A stretch of 64,000 nucleotides of DNA from Wenyingzhuangia marina (GCF_900130035.1 NZ_FQXQ01000002.1:372001-436000), one strand, 5' to 3'. Shown: positions 41,215 to 50,209, numbered from the stretch's first letter. Numbers and translations: made by a program. The notes: generated by a model from the letters alone, not told the origin.

Positions 41215-42216
41215 ATGAAACATGTTAATATTAAAATCTTTTTAAAACAACTTATTTTTATTGATTTATTAGGAAAGGATTCTCAAAGGGGTGTTAGTTT
41301 AACTTATGCTTGGTTAGCAAATCAACTAGGTCATTTTAGTTTAGGTTTTTTTCCTACAATAGTATTTAGTCTTATTTTTAAAAAATTTGAAACACCAATA
41401 TATTATAGTATTTATGTAATCATATTTTGGATATTATTTGAATCTCTAAACCTTACAATTCCCATCATTATTAAACAAAAAAACTGTTATTTTAAACCTG
41501 ATTGGAAACATTTAATATTTGACACTATTACTGATCTTTTCTATTTTGGTTTAGGAGCTTTGGCTGCTGCTTATTTATTAACCATGAATAAAATCATTGG
41601 TTTTTTAACCCTAGCAATATTGCTCTTGTTGTTATATCCATTTATTTACTGGTATACACTTAGAATTTATCAGCAATATGCATTTTTTCCTTTTCAATTT
41701 AGATTGTCTCAGTGGATTGGTACTATTGATGAGATGGAAAAAAACATCATTTTAAATTATATCAGTAAAAAAACTAAAACACAGCAAAACCATTTACTTA
41801 TTTTCGGAAATGTAAATGAAGGAAAAACAAATTTAGGAGTGGCCATAGCTAATGAATTGGCTCTTAAAAAACAAAGATGTATTTACATAACTGCTACCAA
41901 ACTTTATAGTTTGTTCTATAAAAATCATGATAATAAAGATTTATTATGGAACTGGGAAAATTGCGATTACTTAGTTATAGATGACATAAATCCTGACAAC
42001 CTTAAACACAATAAACTAATTACTCCTAATGAGTTTTTATCTTATGTAGATAAGTTTACACATGAAAACTCAGACAATAGAAACACCCTAAAAAACAAAA
42101 ATGTTATTTGGATTTTAGGGACCAATGAAACCAAACAAAGAGAGGAATGGCATACTATATTAGAAACCATAGGTGTTACTAAAACTGATATTTTCTGTGT
42201 AAATTTATCGGATTAA
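41215..42216 (+). CDS. Membrane-anchored P-loop ATPase of unknown function
   Basis: I do not recognise a named family. The 333-aa protein has an N-terminal membrane part with about four hydrophobic segments (roughly residues 40-55, 62-84, 105-123 and 127-148), then a cytoplasmic domain with Walker A GNVNEGKT (198-205), Walker B YLVIDD (252-257) and an ILGTNE segment (sensor-1-like) near the C-terminus. The ATPase core resembles DnaC/IstB-type AAA+ loaders by motif order only. The gene converges on a LuxR regulator gene with no intergenic base between the stop codons. It has no IS transposase beside it. Confidence 0.6.
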   Translation: MKHVNIKIFLKQLIFIDLLGKDSQRGVSLTYAWLANQLGHFSLGFFPTIVFSLIFKKFETPIYYSIYVIIFWILFESLNLTIPIIIKQKNCYFKPDWKHLIFDTITDLFYFGLGALAAAYLLTMNKIIGFLTLAILLLLLYPFIYWYTLRIYQQYAFFPFQFRLSQWIGTIDEMEKNIILNYISKKTKTQQNHLLIFGNVNEGKTNLGVAIANELALKKQRCIYITATKLYSLFYKNHDNKDLLWNWENCDYLVIDDINPDNLKHNKLITPNEFLSYVDKFTHENSDNRNTLKNKNVIWILGTNETKQREEWHTILETIGVTKTDIFCVNLSD

Positions 42217-42948
42217 TTAAAGAATATTATTCTCGTAAGCAAAACTAACCAAATGGGGTAAGCTTTTTACATTAAACCTTTTATACATAGGAATAATTCG
42301 CTTTTCAATAGCTGATTGAGATACATTTAATTCGTCTGCAATTTCTTTAAATGCATAACCTTTTGCGGCCAAACTTAAAGCTTCTTTTTCTTTTCTAGAA
42401 ATAGCATAATGCTGAAACAATTCTTTATTCAAAGCAGCTTCAAAATCTTTTACATTAGGACCGTAAGCAGCATATTGCATAATATCTCCTAATTTTAATG
42501 TTTTAATTACATGAGATATTCCAATAATTTCTTCTATCTGTCCATTACATGCTTTGTGAACCGCTACTCTAGAAAACAATGGAACTACATGTCCTTTTTT
42601 ATGAAACTTTTCTAATTCTAAAGTAAAACTATATTCCTCCAAATCTTCATCTATTTTGTTGAGAAACATCATGGCTTTATCATTCAATTCGCTTGAAAAT
42701 TTTAAAAACCTTGGTGTGGTTATACTCACAATAGTCATCATGGTTATTTCATCGTCTTTATATCCCAAAACATCTTCCCAACCTGCCGCATAAACCATTC
42801 TATTCTCCTTAAAAGAATATACATAAACGGCTTGATCTTTAAAGTTTGGTAATGTGTTTCTGTAATATTCATACGACTTATGAGTGTCATCCAAAGGTAC
42901 ATCTGTAATTAACCCTTTTGAATATTCTCCAATTTTCTGATTCTTCAT
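42217..42948 (-). CDS. PAS-domain LuxR-type transcription regulator
   Basis: A DNA-binding regulator: a PAS-like sensor fold over about the first 140 residues (with the YAAGWEDVLGYKDDEI block) and a C-terminal LuxR/GerE helix-turn-helix (SRKEKEALSLAAKGYAFKEIADELNVSQSAIEKR). I prefer the ATG at 42948 (243 aa). An in-frame ATG at 42996 would add 16 residues, but that stretch contains an imperfect palindrome (42967-42986, AACTG/CAGTT) that looks more like an operator than coding sequence. The target genes are unknown; the neighbouring ATPase is encoded convergently. Confidence 0.85.
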   Translation of the reverse strand: MKNQKIGEYSKGLITDVPLDDTHKSYEYYRNTLPNFKDQAVYVYSFKENRMVYAAGWEDVLGYKDDEITMMTIVSITTPRFLKFSSELNDKAMMFLNKIDEDLEEYSFTLELEKFHKKGHVVPLFSRVAVHKACNGQIEEIIGISHVIKTLKLGDIMQYAAYGPNVKDFEAALNKELFQHYAISRKEKEALSLAAKGYAFKEIADELNVSQSAIEKRIIPMYKRFNVKSLPHLVSFAYENNIL

Positions 42949-43069
42949 TTTTTTTAACTTAACAAAAACTGCGTTTTTACACAGTTGACAATTCATTATA
43001 TGAATTGTAATTTCGCTGTGTAAGGTACGTAAAATCTTATTTTTTTAAAATTGAAAATGGCTTTAGTCT

Positions 43070-43165
43070 ATGGATAGGGCTATTTTTTATGAATTGGATG
43101 TTAAAAATGCTATGAAAAAGAATTTTAATGATATCCATAAACAAAGTGTTAGTCTTTCTTTTTAA
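43070..43165 (+). CDS. Possible 31-codon small ORF
   Basis: ATG at 43070 opens a 31-codon frame (starting MDRAIFYELD) that ends inside the stem of the terminator at 43143-43177. It lies between a divergent LuxR gene and bshC. There is no homology I recognise; the short unit may instead be a small RNA of about 150 nt. Confidence 0.25.
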   Translation: MDRAIFYELDVKNAMKKNFNDIHKQSVSLSF

Positions 43166-43177
43166 GACTAGCACTTT
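43143..43177. terminator. Hairpin terminator between the LuxR gene and bshC
   Basis: Arms 43143-43156 and 43164-43177 form a 14-bp stem with one G-U pair and a 7-nt loop. On the plus strand it is followed by TTATTTT; on the minus strand it lies 92 bp past the bshC stop codon with a weaker T tract. Confidence 0.7.
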
Positions 43178-43268
43178 TTATTTTCATTACAATTTCACCT
43201 CTTCTTATATTACAATAAGTAAGACTGTAACTATCCTAAAAGTTAAAAATTTCTTTACAGGTTTTCTT

Positions 43269-44867
43269 TCATAAATTAATAACCGTAAACTGTAAATCTA
43301 ATGGTTTTAAGGCTTTAAAAAGAACAGTCAATAATTCTTTCCCATAGGACTCATAGTAATCAGCAAAATTACGCTGTCTTTCTTCCAAAGATTGATTTGG
43401 AAACAATTCGTTTTGTAACAATTCAATTCTAGTGACTAAATCGTACATTTTTTTCTTCTCCGCTTTTAGCAATCTTTTTTCTAGATGATTTAAACCTTTC
43501 AATTGCTTTTTTTCTTGTGCTTTTACAGCTCCAATAAAAGAAGCATCAGTTTTGCTAGCAATTATTTCTAATTCCTTAAAGTTTTCTTCTAATTGTTTTC
43601 GCTTGCTTTCAAAATCAAAATGAATGGTTGATTTTTGATTTACTTTTTTGGCTATCAGCTCATTTTGAGTCAAAAACAATTCTTGTAAAGTCAAATGTAA
43701 TTTATCTGCTTTTTTCTGTTGTTTTTCTGTAACCAACAATGCAGAATTACGCATTAACAACATAGGAAAAGGAACATTAAAAGCTTTAAAAGTTGATTTT
43801 AATTGCATCCAATAAGCCAGTTCTCCCCCTCCTCCAACATAACAAAGATTGGGTAAAATTACTTCTTGATACAAAGGTCTTAACAAAGCATTTCCAGACA
43901 CTACATCTGTTGGGGTTTCCTTATTCTCAAAAATAGCTTCTGCTGATGAAAATGTTAAATCTCTATTGTTTACTTTAAAAGTATTATCCGTTTTTAGAAT
44001 TCTTTCTCTAAACCCATCACCTATATAAAACAAGTTAATTTCTCTAGGATGTACTTGGTTTGGATAAGATTCATGAGCCAATTGCTCACTAGTTTTGGTT
44101 ACTTCTTTAAAACTGGTTTGCTCTTTTAATTCTTGTAATGCATACGGTTTGAACAAAGATTTTAATTGCTGATTATCTCCATCAACCACAACTAAACCAT
44201 ATTCACCAAACAATTCATTTACCAAATAACGAGATGCCTCAGTTAAATTATCATGCTCTAAATAAGATTTTTTAAACAACTCTCTTAATTCATTCGCATT
44301 GATGCTTGAATTTAACAAACTGGAAAAAGTTTCAAAAACAGATGCTAATCCATCAGTAGACAAACGTCCAACTGCTCCACTAGCCTCTTTTTCCCAAACT
44401 ATTTTTTGACTTTTAAAATTAAAATATTGAATTTCTTCAAAATCATGATCCTCAGAAGCCATCCAATAAATAGGAACAAAATTTTGTTTTGGATACTTCT
44501 CTTTTAACTCTTTACACAAATTAATTACCGATACAATTTTATACAAAAAGTATAAAGGTCCAGAAAACAAGTTTAATTGATGTCCAGTAGTAATGGTAAA
44601 AGTATTAGGTAAAACTAAGTTATTGATGTTTTGTTGCGTAAGTGTACTTACATCAATATTTTGGTATTGATGCTCCAAAGCACTTACCAAAACTTTTCTA
44701 TTTTCTAAAGGAAAAGAATCTGATTTTTCCTGTATTTGAGTTTCAAAATTTTCTATAGATGGAAAACGGTGATAAAAAGGTTTGATACTTTCTTTTTCTT
44801 CTAAATAATCTAACATGATTTTAGAAAAATATCCGGTCTCTTTATAAGGTATTTGTGTACAATCCAT
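43269..44867 (-). CDS. bshC: Bacillithiol biosynthesis cysteine-adding enzyme BshC
   Basis: Adds cysteine to glucosaminyl-malate in the last step of bacillithiol synthesis, giving the low-molecular-weight thiol of many Bacteroidota and Firmicutes. The 532-aa length is typical. Recognisable blocks are TITTGHQLNLFSGPLYFLYKI, VPIYWMASEDHDFEEIQ and LPNLCYVGGGGELAYWMQLK, then the C-terminal coiled coil (about 370-490). The gene is followed on the same strand by thiol-redox genes upstream (thioredoxin, peroxiredoxin), consistent with a redox-homeostasis neighbourhood. Confidence 0.96.
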   Translation of the reverse strand: MDCTQIPYKETGYFSKIMLDYLEEKESIKPFYHRFPSIENFETQIQEKSDSFPLENRKVLVSALEHQYQNIDVSTLTQQNINNLVLPNTFTITTGHQLNLFSGPLYFLYKIVSVINLCKELKEKYPKQNFVPIYWMASEDHDFEEIQYFNFKSQKIVWEKEASGAVGRLSTDGLASVFETFSSLLNSSINANELRELFKKSYLEHDNLTEASRYLVNELFGEYGLVVVDGDNQQLKSLFKPYALQELKEQTSFKEVTKTSEQLAHESYPNQVHPREINLFYIGDGFRERILKTDNTFKVNNRDLTFSSAEAIFENKETPTDVVSGNALLRPLYQEVILPNLCYVGGGGELAYWMQLKSTFKAFNVPFPMLLMRNSALLVTEKQQKKADKLHLTLQELFLTQNELIAKKVNQKSTIHFDFESKRKQLEENFKELEIIASKTDASFIGAVKAQEKKQLKGLNHLEKRLLKAEKKKMYDLVTRIELLQNELFPNQSLEERQRNFADYYESYGKELLTVLFKALKPLDLQFTVINL

Positions 44868-44991
44868 AGGTAATTATTGCTCAGAGGTATGTCGTAAAAA
44901 ATTACTTTAATTACGAGTGTGAATTTACAAAATCACAATTAAATAAATCTAATTGATCAGTAAACTTGTAACGATATGTTTTGTAAAAAGA

Positions 44992-45729
44992 CTATTCTAC
45001 TTTTATAGGCAAAAGATCGCAATACCAAAAGCCAGTATCCCAACTTACCTCTTTGTCTTTTTGATAACAATTGTCATCATCACTGTCTGAAGGTTGATAC
45101 GTCCTATGTACTTTTTCTCCAACTGAAAATTGCACAGGTGTTTTAAAAATAGGGCCATCAAAAACAAAAGTATGGAATTCACCATTTTCACCACAGATAT
45201 CTACATTTTCTGGTAAATCGTTAATAAATTGTTCATCTATAACTCTACCTACAAAACTTTTATCTAAATATTGTGCGTTTACACAAACCGTAATCGCTTT
45301 AAACCCTAAAGAAAGGAATTCAGTTAGCAATGCTTTAGTATCTTGTTTCCACAAAGGATAGACCCCTGTAATTCCTACTTCTGATAATTTTGTATCTCTG
45401 TAGGCTTTTAAATCTTCTAAAAAAATGTCTCCAAAAAAACAATGTTTGTAATTGTCTTTAATAATAGATTCCATAGCATTACGCATGGTTTCATCGTATT
45501 CTTTCATGGTTACATTTCCAGAGAATTCAATTTTACGCAAAGGAATTCCAATAGCTGCCGCTTGAGCCTCTAACAATTCTTCTCTTAAACCGTGCATAGA
45601 AACACGATTGACATCTTTGTTAATATTGGTCAACAAAAAATCAACCTGGTAGTCAGATTGATTCAATGTTTTATATAAAGCTAAGGACGAGTCTTTTCCA
45701 GAACTCCAATTAAAATAGGCTTTCTTCAT
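44992..45729 (-). CDS. Diphthine-ammonia-ligase-like PP-loop ATPase
   Basis: A 245-aa ATP-pyrophosphatase family protein (DUF71/ATP_bind_4). The PP-loop SSGKDS is at residues 9-14, and the GHG-like block VSMHGLREELLEAQAAAIG follows. In eukaryotes and archaea the family amidates diphthine on EF2, but bacteria lack diphthamide, so the bacterial role is unknown; the name reflects family only. It is encoded 97 bp downstream of the small DUF6952-type gene, on the same strand. Confidence 0.85.
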   Translation of the reverse strand: MKKAYFNWSSGKDSSLALYKTLNQSDYQVDFLLTNINKDVNRVSMHGLREELLEAQAAAIGIPLRKIEFSGNVTMKEYDETMRNAMESIIKDNYKHCFFGDIFLEDLKAYRDTKLSEVGITGVYPLWKQDTKALLTEFLSLGFKAITVCVNAQYLDKSFVGRVIDEQFINDLPENVDICGENGEFHTFVFDGPIFKTPVQFSVGEKVHRTYQPSDSDDDNCYQKDKEVSWDTGFWYCDLLPIKVE

Positions 45730-45826
45730 TATTTTTGTTGATTTGTTTAATTGTGTAACCGTTTAATTGTTTTGTTTGTTTTTCTAACTATCAACTCAAC
45801 AACTAAGCGTATCAACAGATAAACAA

Positions 45827-46084
45827 TTACTGATCTATAGATCCTAATACACGTTTCATAAAATTGTTCAACGCTTCTTTTTGAGGAACTCCGTTTTTAA
45901 TTTCTTTGTCTACCTCAACCGCTCCATATAAATTAGAAATAATTTCACCAAGTACATCTAATTCTTCATCTTTTAAAGAACTTACTTCTGTAAGTGCTTC
46001 TAAAGTTTCAATGGTTTCGTGTATGTAATCTACATCATTCTCAGCAATAAACTGAGTCATGTGTTTAATTATTGGCAATTTCAT
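45827..46084 (-). CDS. Small DUF6952-type protein coupled to thioredoxin
   Basis: An 85-aa acidic, mostly helical protein resembling a conserved flavobacterial family found beside thioredoxin genes (IKHMTQFIAENDVDYI, then ETLEALTEV). No catalytic motif is visible. Its start codon lies 20 bp inside the end of the thioredoxin gene, so the two are translationally coupled and probably work in one process. Function is unknown. Confidence 0.8.
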   Translation of the reverse strand: MKLPIIKHMTQFIAENDVDYIHETIETLEALTEVSSLKDEELDVLGEIISNLYGAVEVDKEIKNGVPQKEALNNFMKRVLGSIDQ

Positions 46085-46376
46085 CTATAAATGATTTTAA
46101 AACGTCTGCTTTATTTGTTTGAGTTTGATTAACTAACTCTCCGTTTTTAAAAGCAGCGAATGTTGGTAAATTATTTACGTTGGCTAATTTTCTTGATTCA
46201 GGATTTTTTTCTGCATCAATCACAATAAATTCAGCTCCTTCTACTTCTGTAGAAAACTTTTTAAATTTTGGTTTCATAATTCTACAGTTCCCACACCATC
46301 CGGCAGAAAATTGTACAAATACCAAACTGTTATTATTTACTTCTTCTTGAAGTGTATCTGTTGTTAATTCTTTCAT
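46065..46376 (-). CDS. Thioredoxin-family protein
   Basis: A 103-aa cytoplasmic thioredoxin fold with active site WCGNC (Cys28 and Cys31), where Asn replaces the Pro of classical WCGPC, and the cis-Pro block NNLPTFAAF. I use the ATG at 46376; an in-frame TTG two codons upstream is less likely. Its 3' end overlaps the next gene by 20 bp. It lies downstream of the peroxiredoxin gene, separated by a terminator, and may reduce that enzyme; this pairing is an inference. Confidence 0.9.
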   Translation of the reverse strand: MKELTTDTLQEEVNNNSLVFVQFSAGWCGNCRIMKPKFKKFSTEVEGAEFIVIDAEKNPESRKLANVNNLPTFAAFKNGELVNQTQTNKADVLKSFIDEIANN

Positions 46377-46420
46377 AATCAATATTCATTTTAAAAGTGA
46401 AACCCCTAAATAATAGATAT

Positions 46421-46464
46421 TAAAAAACCGGATGATTGATTTCATCAACTTTAAACATCCGGTT
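46421..46464 (-). terminator. Terminator of the peroxiredoxin gene
   Basis: Stem AACCGGATG / CATCCGGTT (46426-46434 and 46456-46464) with a 21-nt loop; on the minus strand it ends in a T run. Confidence 0.8.
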
Positions 46465-46532
46465 ATTTTAGTTATTAAAGTTTAAAAGTAAAAGCTTATA
46501 AAGCAATATTTAAAACACTTTAAACTTTTATA

Positions 46533-47174
46533 TTAGTTTTTAGCTAAGTAAGCAGCAGTTCCTTTAGCGTTTGCTTGCATTGCTTCTTTACCTTCTTCCC
46601 AGTTTGCAGGACAAACTTCTCCATGAGATTGTACGTGAGCATAAGCATCAATCAATCTTAAGAATTCGTTTACGTTACGTCCAACTGGCATATGGTTAAT
46701 TCCTTCGTGGAATACAGTTCCTTCCTCATCAATTAAGTAAGTTGCACGGTAAGTTACGTTGTCTCCTTCTTTTACGTAAGTTCCAGTTTCTTCGTTAAAA
46801 GTTTCTCCAGCGATGTCTAAAATCCCTAAAACTTCTGATAAATTACGGTTAGAATCTGCTAATAAAGGGTAAGTTACACCTTCAATTCCTCCGTTATCTT
46901 TTGCAGTGCTTAACCAAGCAAAGTGTACTTCTGGAGTATCACATGAAGCTCCAATTACAATAGTATTTCTTTTTTCAAACTCACCTAAAGCAGCTTGAAA
47001 AGCATGTAATTCAGTAGGACAAACAAAAGTAAAATCTTTTGGGTACCAAAATAACAATACTTTTTTGTTGTTTTTTTGAGCTTCTTCTAAAACGTTTACT
47101 TTAAAAGTATCTCCTAATTCGTTCATTGCATCTACTGCTAAGTTTGGAAATTTTTTCCCTACTGCTGTTGCCAT
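46533..47174 (-). CDS. Typical 2-Cys peroxiredoxin (AhpC/Prx1 type)
   Basis: Reduces hydrogen peroxide and alkyl hydroperoxides in the cytoplasm. The 213-aa protein has the peroxidatic Cys52 in FTFVCPTELHAF and the resolving Cys188 in HGEVCPANW, and the GGLG-equivalent segment DNGGIEGVTYPLL. It is transcribed alone from a consensus promoter (47215-47244) and ends at its own terminator. Neighbouring genes (thioredoxin, bacillithiol synthesis, MsrA) also serve redox defence. Confidence 0.96.
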   Translation of the reverse strand: MATAVGKKFPNLAVDAMNELGDTFKVNVLEEAQKNNKKVLLFWYPKDFTFVCPTELHAFQAALGEFEKRNTIVIGASCDTPEVHFAWLSTAKDNGGIEGVTYPLLADSNRNLSEVLGILDIAGETFNEETGTYVKEGDNVTYRATYLIDEEGTVFHEGINHMPVGRNVNEFLRLIDAYAHVQSHGEVCPANWEEGKEAMQANAKGTAAYLAKN

Positions 47175-47211
47175 ATTTGTTAATTTTTAAATGATTTATT
47201 TTTTATTTGTA

Positions 47212-47244
47212 GGACAAATTTACGTCCAATGTTGAATAAAACAA
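47212..47244 (-). promoter_or_regulatory. Consensus promoter of the peroxiredoxin gene with overlapping palindrome
   Basis: On the minus strand: TTG (47244-47242), 19 bp, then TAAATTTG (47222-47215), an exact Bacteroidota -33/-7 pair. The -7 box lies inside a GGAC-N8-GTCC palindrome (47212-47227), a possible repressor site. The start codon is about 40 bp downstream. Confidence 0.75.
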
Positions 47245-47401
47245 GTCGATTTCTATTTAATGTTTTTATTGTAGTATTGATTTTCTTTATGGTTTTAAAT
47301 TAAACATCAAGTTTTCTTATTTATAGATTGATTAGAATAGTATTTATAAGCTCTTGTAATGAAAGATTTAGTTCATCGACAAACGTTAAAACAAGATTTA
47401 T

Positions 47402-47986
47402 ATGAGAATTTTATTACTTACGCTACTTATTTCTAGCTCCCTTTTTTCGCAAACCACTAAACTACCTACCGATAAAAATTTAAAAGTGGCTTATTTTGCA
47501 AGTGGTTGTTTTTGGTGTGTAGAAGCGATATACGAAAGTGTTCCTGGAGTAAAAGAAGCTATTTCTGGCTATGCAGGTAGTGATGTTAAAAATCCTACAT
47601 ACAAAACCATTCATAAAACTGGACATGCCGAAACTGTTGCTGTGTATTACAATCCACTAGAAATTGATTATGCTGAATTGATAAATGTGTATTATTTATC
47701 TCAAGATCCAACTACTGTTGGACAAAATCCTGATTTTGGAAATAGTTATCGTTCCATTATTTTTTACAGCAATGAACATGAACGTAAAATTGCACAAGCA
47801 AAATTTAATTACGTAAACAAACTTTTTAATGGAAAAGCAGTCACGGAAATTAAAATGATTGATCACTTTTATCCTGCAGAAGATTATCATCAAAATTACG
47901 AGAAAAATCACCCAGACAATTCTTATGTAAAAGCAGTATCTATTCCAAGATTAAATAGGTTTAAAGACAAATACTTTAAAAAGTAA
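47402..47986 (+). CDS. msrA: Peptide methionine-S-sulfoxide reductase, exported
   Basis: Reduces the S-epimer of methionine sulfoxide in oxidised proteins. The 194-aa protein has a Sec signal peptide (MRILLLTLLISSSLFSQ), placing it outside the cytoplasm, then the catalytic GCFWC block with Cys36, and YAGSDVKNPTYKTIHKTGHAE and DHFYPAEDYHQNY, which hold the substrate-site acidic and Tyr residues. It is divergent from the peroxiredoxin gene, with a 227-bp spacer. No MsrB is attached. Confidence 0.95.
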   Translation: MRILLLTLLISSSLFSQTTKLPTDKNLKVAYFASGCFWCVEAIYESVPGVKEAISGYAGSDVKNPTYKTIHKTGHAETVAVYYNPLEIDYAELINVYYLSQDPTTVGQNPDFGNSYRSIIFYSNEHERKIAQAKFNYVNKLFNGKAVTEIKMIDHFYPAEDYHQNYEKNHPDNSYVKAVSIPRLNRFKDKYFKK

Positions 47987-48013
47987 ACTAAAAGGAATTA
48001 TAATCTTTCATTC

Positions 48014-48049
48014 ATTTTTTGTAACTTAAAAATAAAAATTACAAAAAAT
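48014..48049 (+). promoter_or_regulatory. Hairpin covering a start codon
   Basis: ATTTTTTGTAA pairs perfectly with TTACAAAAAAT (48014-48024 and 48039-48049). The right arm includes the first two bases of the ATG at 48048, so the stem could block translation initiation. It is an AT-only stem apart from one G-C pair, so it would be weak. Confidence 0.35.
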
Positions 48050-48344
48050 GGAGACTCAAAATTTTGAAACACTTTCAGAAGCTATAAACAACCTAACCCA
48101 AAAAGGATATACTGACAATTTTGTAGCAGAAGACACTTGCATAAAAGCTCTTTATGCTAAAAAAGAATATCAACCCGAAGATTTAAAAGTTGATGGTTTT
48201 TACCGATTTGAAGGAATGACAAATCCTTCTGATCAATCAAAATTATTTGCTATTTCTACCAACGACGGTATCAAAGGAACTCTAACCATGTCTTACAGCG
48301 CTAATCATTCACAAAATATAGAATTAATAAAGCAATTAAAATAG
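48048..48344 (+). CDS. Conserved hypothetical small protein
   Basis: A 98-aa soluble, acidic protein without a signal peptide (ETLSEAINNLTQKGYTDNF at the start, DGFYRFEGMTNPSDQSKLFAI in the middle). Similar short proteins occur widely in flavobacteria, but I know no demonstrated function. It is located between msrA (61 bp) and the potassium transporter genes (92 bp) on the same strand. A hairpin covers its start codon. Confidence 0.75.
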   Translation: METQNFETLSEAINNLTQKGYTDNFVAEDTCIKALYAKKEYQPEDLKVDGFYRFEGMTNPSDQSKLFAISTNDGIKGTLTMSYSANHSQNIELIKQLK

Positions 48345-48436
48345 TTTGCCCTTTTTTAATTGGTTAAATAGATTTTAGATAGATGAACCATCTTACTAAA
48401 ATATTATTACTTTTACACCTTCATTAATTATATGTT

Positions 48437-50203
48437 TTGAAAGAAAAACTAATCAATAGCATTAACTATCAACTTATATACAGAATTGCTTTTTTATTAA
48501 GCCTTTTAGGAATGGTTATGTTAGTTGTAGACTTTGGGTTTACACAATCTAAAGACATACAAATTTCTGTAAATGAAGTTTATTTTATTATCTTAATTAC
48601 AGGATTATTTGCAACAGTTTTAAGGTATATTAAACAAAACAAAGTCTTAAGAAAAAATGTTATTTTATTTGATGTAGCTAGTATCCTTGTCATACTCAGC
48701 ATTATTTATCTTCATTTTTTTTCAGAACACTCTCACAAACAACTTTCTTTGTTCTACGATGATATATGGATGAAACTTGCCATTATCTTAACTTTTATTA
48801 GAGAATTTGCAGAACGTAAGGTTACCTACAAAAGAAAATTCTTAAATCCTGCACAACTTTTTATTCTTAGCTTCTTTTTACTGATTGTAATGGGAGCTTT
48901 TTTATTGATGTTACCCAACGCAACTCATACAAGTATTTCTTTTTTAGATGCTTTGTTTACTTCTACAAGTGCCGTTTGTGTTACAGGATTGATAGTAGTA
49001 GATACTGGAAGTTTTTTTACCGAATTTGGACAAACCATTCTAATTATTTTAATTCAAATTGGAGGTTTGGGTATTTTAACGTTTGCAAGCTATTTTAGTT
49101 ATTTTTTTAAAGATGGGGCTACTTATGAAAATCAATTGGTTTTAGGAGACATGACCAATTCTAAAAAACTAGGAGAAGTATTCACTACCTTAAAAAGAAT
49201 TTTATTCATCACCTTTTTTATAGAGTCTATAGGAGCTATATTGATATATACTAGTTTAGACAAAACTTTGTTCAACTCTTTGTTAGAGAGAGTTTTCTTC
49301 TCAGCCTTTCATTCTGTTTCAGCTTTCTGTAATGCGGGTTTTTCTACCTTACCCAATAGTTTATACGAAACCGGATTTAGATATAACTATACCTTACAAA
49401 CCATTGTTATTGCCATTTTTGTGTTAGGAGGATTGGGCTTTCCTATTGTTGCCAATTTAGTTAAATACACCAAATACTTTTTTATTAGTAGATTATTTAG
49501 AAAAAAGCATCTTAGCTACAAACCATGGGTGTTAAATATTAATAGTCGAATTGCATTAATTACCACTATATCATTAACTGTTATTGGAACCATTATGTTT
49601 TTCATTAATGAATACAATTATATCCTTACCAACCAAAAAGGAATTATAGGTAAATTTGTAACTTCTTTATTTGCAGCAACCACTCCAAGAACTTCTGGAT
49701 TTAACACCATAGATATGGGAGCTTTACAGACCTCATCTATCCTTTTAATTATTTTATTAATGTGGATTGGGGCTTCTCCAGCTTCTACAGGAGGGGGTAT
49801 TAAAACCAATACTTTTGCCATTGCTACTTTAAACTTTTTTAGTTTGGCCAAAGGAAAATCTAGAATAGAAATTTACAGACGTGAAATTGCCGAAGTTTCT
49901 ATCCGTAGGGCTTTTGCCGTCATCTCATTATCTTTAGTAGTTATAGGATTTGGAATATTTGCCATTTCTGAATTTGATCCACAACTAGATTTATTAAGCA
50001 TTGCTTTTGAATGCTTCTCAGCCTATAGTACTGTAGGATTAAGTTTAGGAATTACAGCTGGCTTAAGTAGTTTTAGTAAATTTGTACTTATCATCATCAT
50101 GTTTATTGGTAGGGTAAGTATGCTATCTATTTTAATAGCCGTTTTTAAGAAAGTAAAACATAAAAATTACCGTTATCCAACGGAAGAAATCACTATAAAT
50201 TAA
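48437..50203 (+). CDS. trkH: Trk/Ktr-type potassium transporter, membrane subunit
   Basis: Potassium-translocating membrane protein (588 aa). The N-terminal 140 residues hold extra membrane helices; then four selectivity-filter repeats are visible: AVCVTGL, AFCNAGF, PRTSGFN and AYSTVGL. The start is TTG at 48437: the nearby ATG at 48432 runs into a stop in another frame, and no in-frame ATG occurs at the expected N-terminus. A TACTTTTA box at 48408-48415 could serve as promoter. The regulatory subunit gene follows 6 bp downstream. Confidence 0.93.
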   Translation: MKEKLINSINYQLIYRIAFLLSLLGMVMLVVDFGFTQSKDIQISVNEVYFIILITGLFATVLRYIKQNKVLRKNVILFDVASILVILSIIYLHFFSEHSHKQLSLFYDDIWMKLAIILTFIREFAERKVTYKRKFLNPAQLFILSFFLLIVMGAFLLMLPNATHTSISFLDALFTSTSAVCVTGLIVVDTGSFFTEFGQTILIILIQIGGLGILTFASYFSYFFKDGATYENQLVLGDMTNSKKLGEVFTTLKRILFITFFIESIGAILIYTSLDKTLFNSLLERVFFSAFHSVSAFCNAGFSTLPNSLYETGFRYNYTLQTIVIAIFVLGGLGFPIVANLVKYTKYFFISRLFRKKHLSYKPWVLNINSRIALITTISLTVIGTIMFFINEYNYILTNQKGIIGKFVTSLFAATTPRTSGFNTIDMGALQTSSILLIILLMWIGASPASTGGGIKTNTFAIATLNFFSLAKGKSRIEIYRREIAEVSIRRAFAVISLSLVVIGFGIFAISEFDPQLDLLSIAFECFSAYSTVGLSLGITAGLSSFSKFVLIIIMFIGRVSMLSILIAVFKKVKHKNYRYPTEEITIN

Positions 50204-50209
50204 CCCTTT

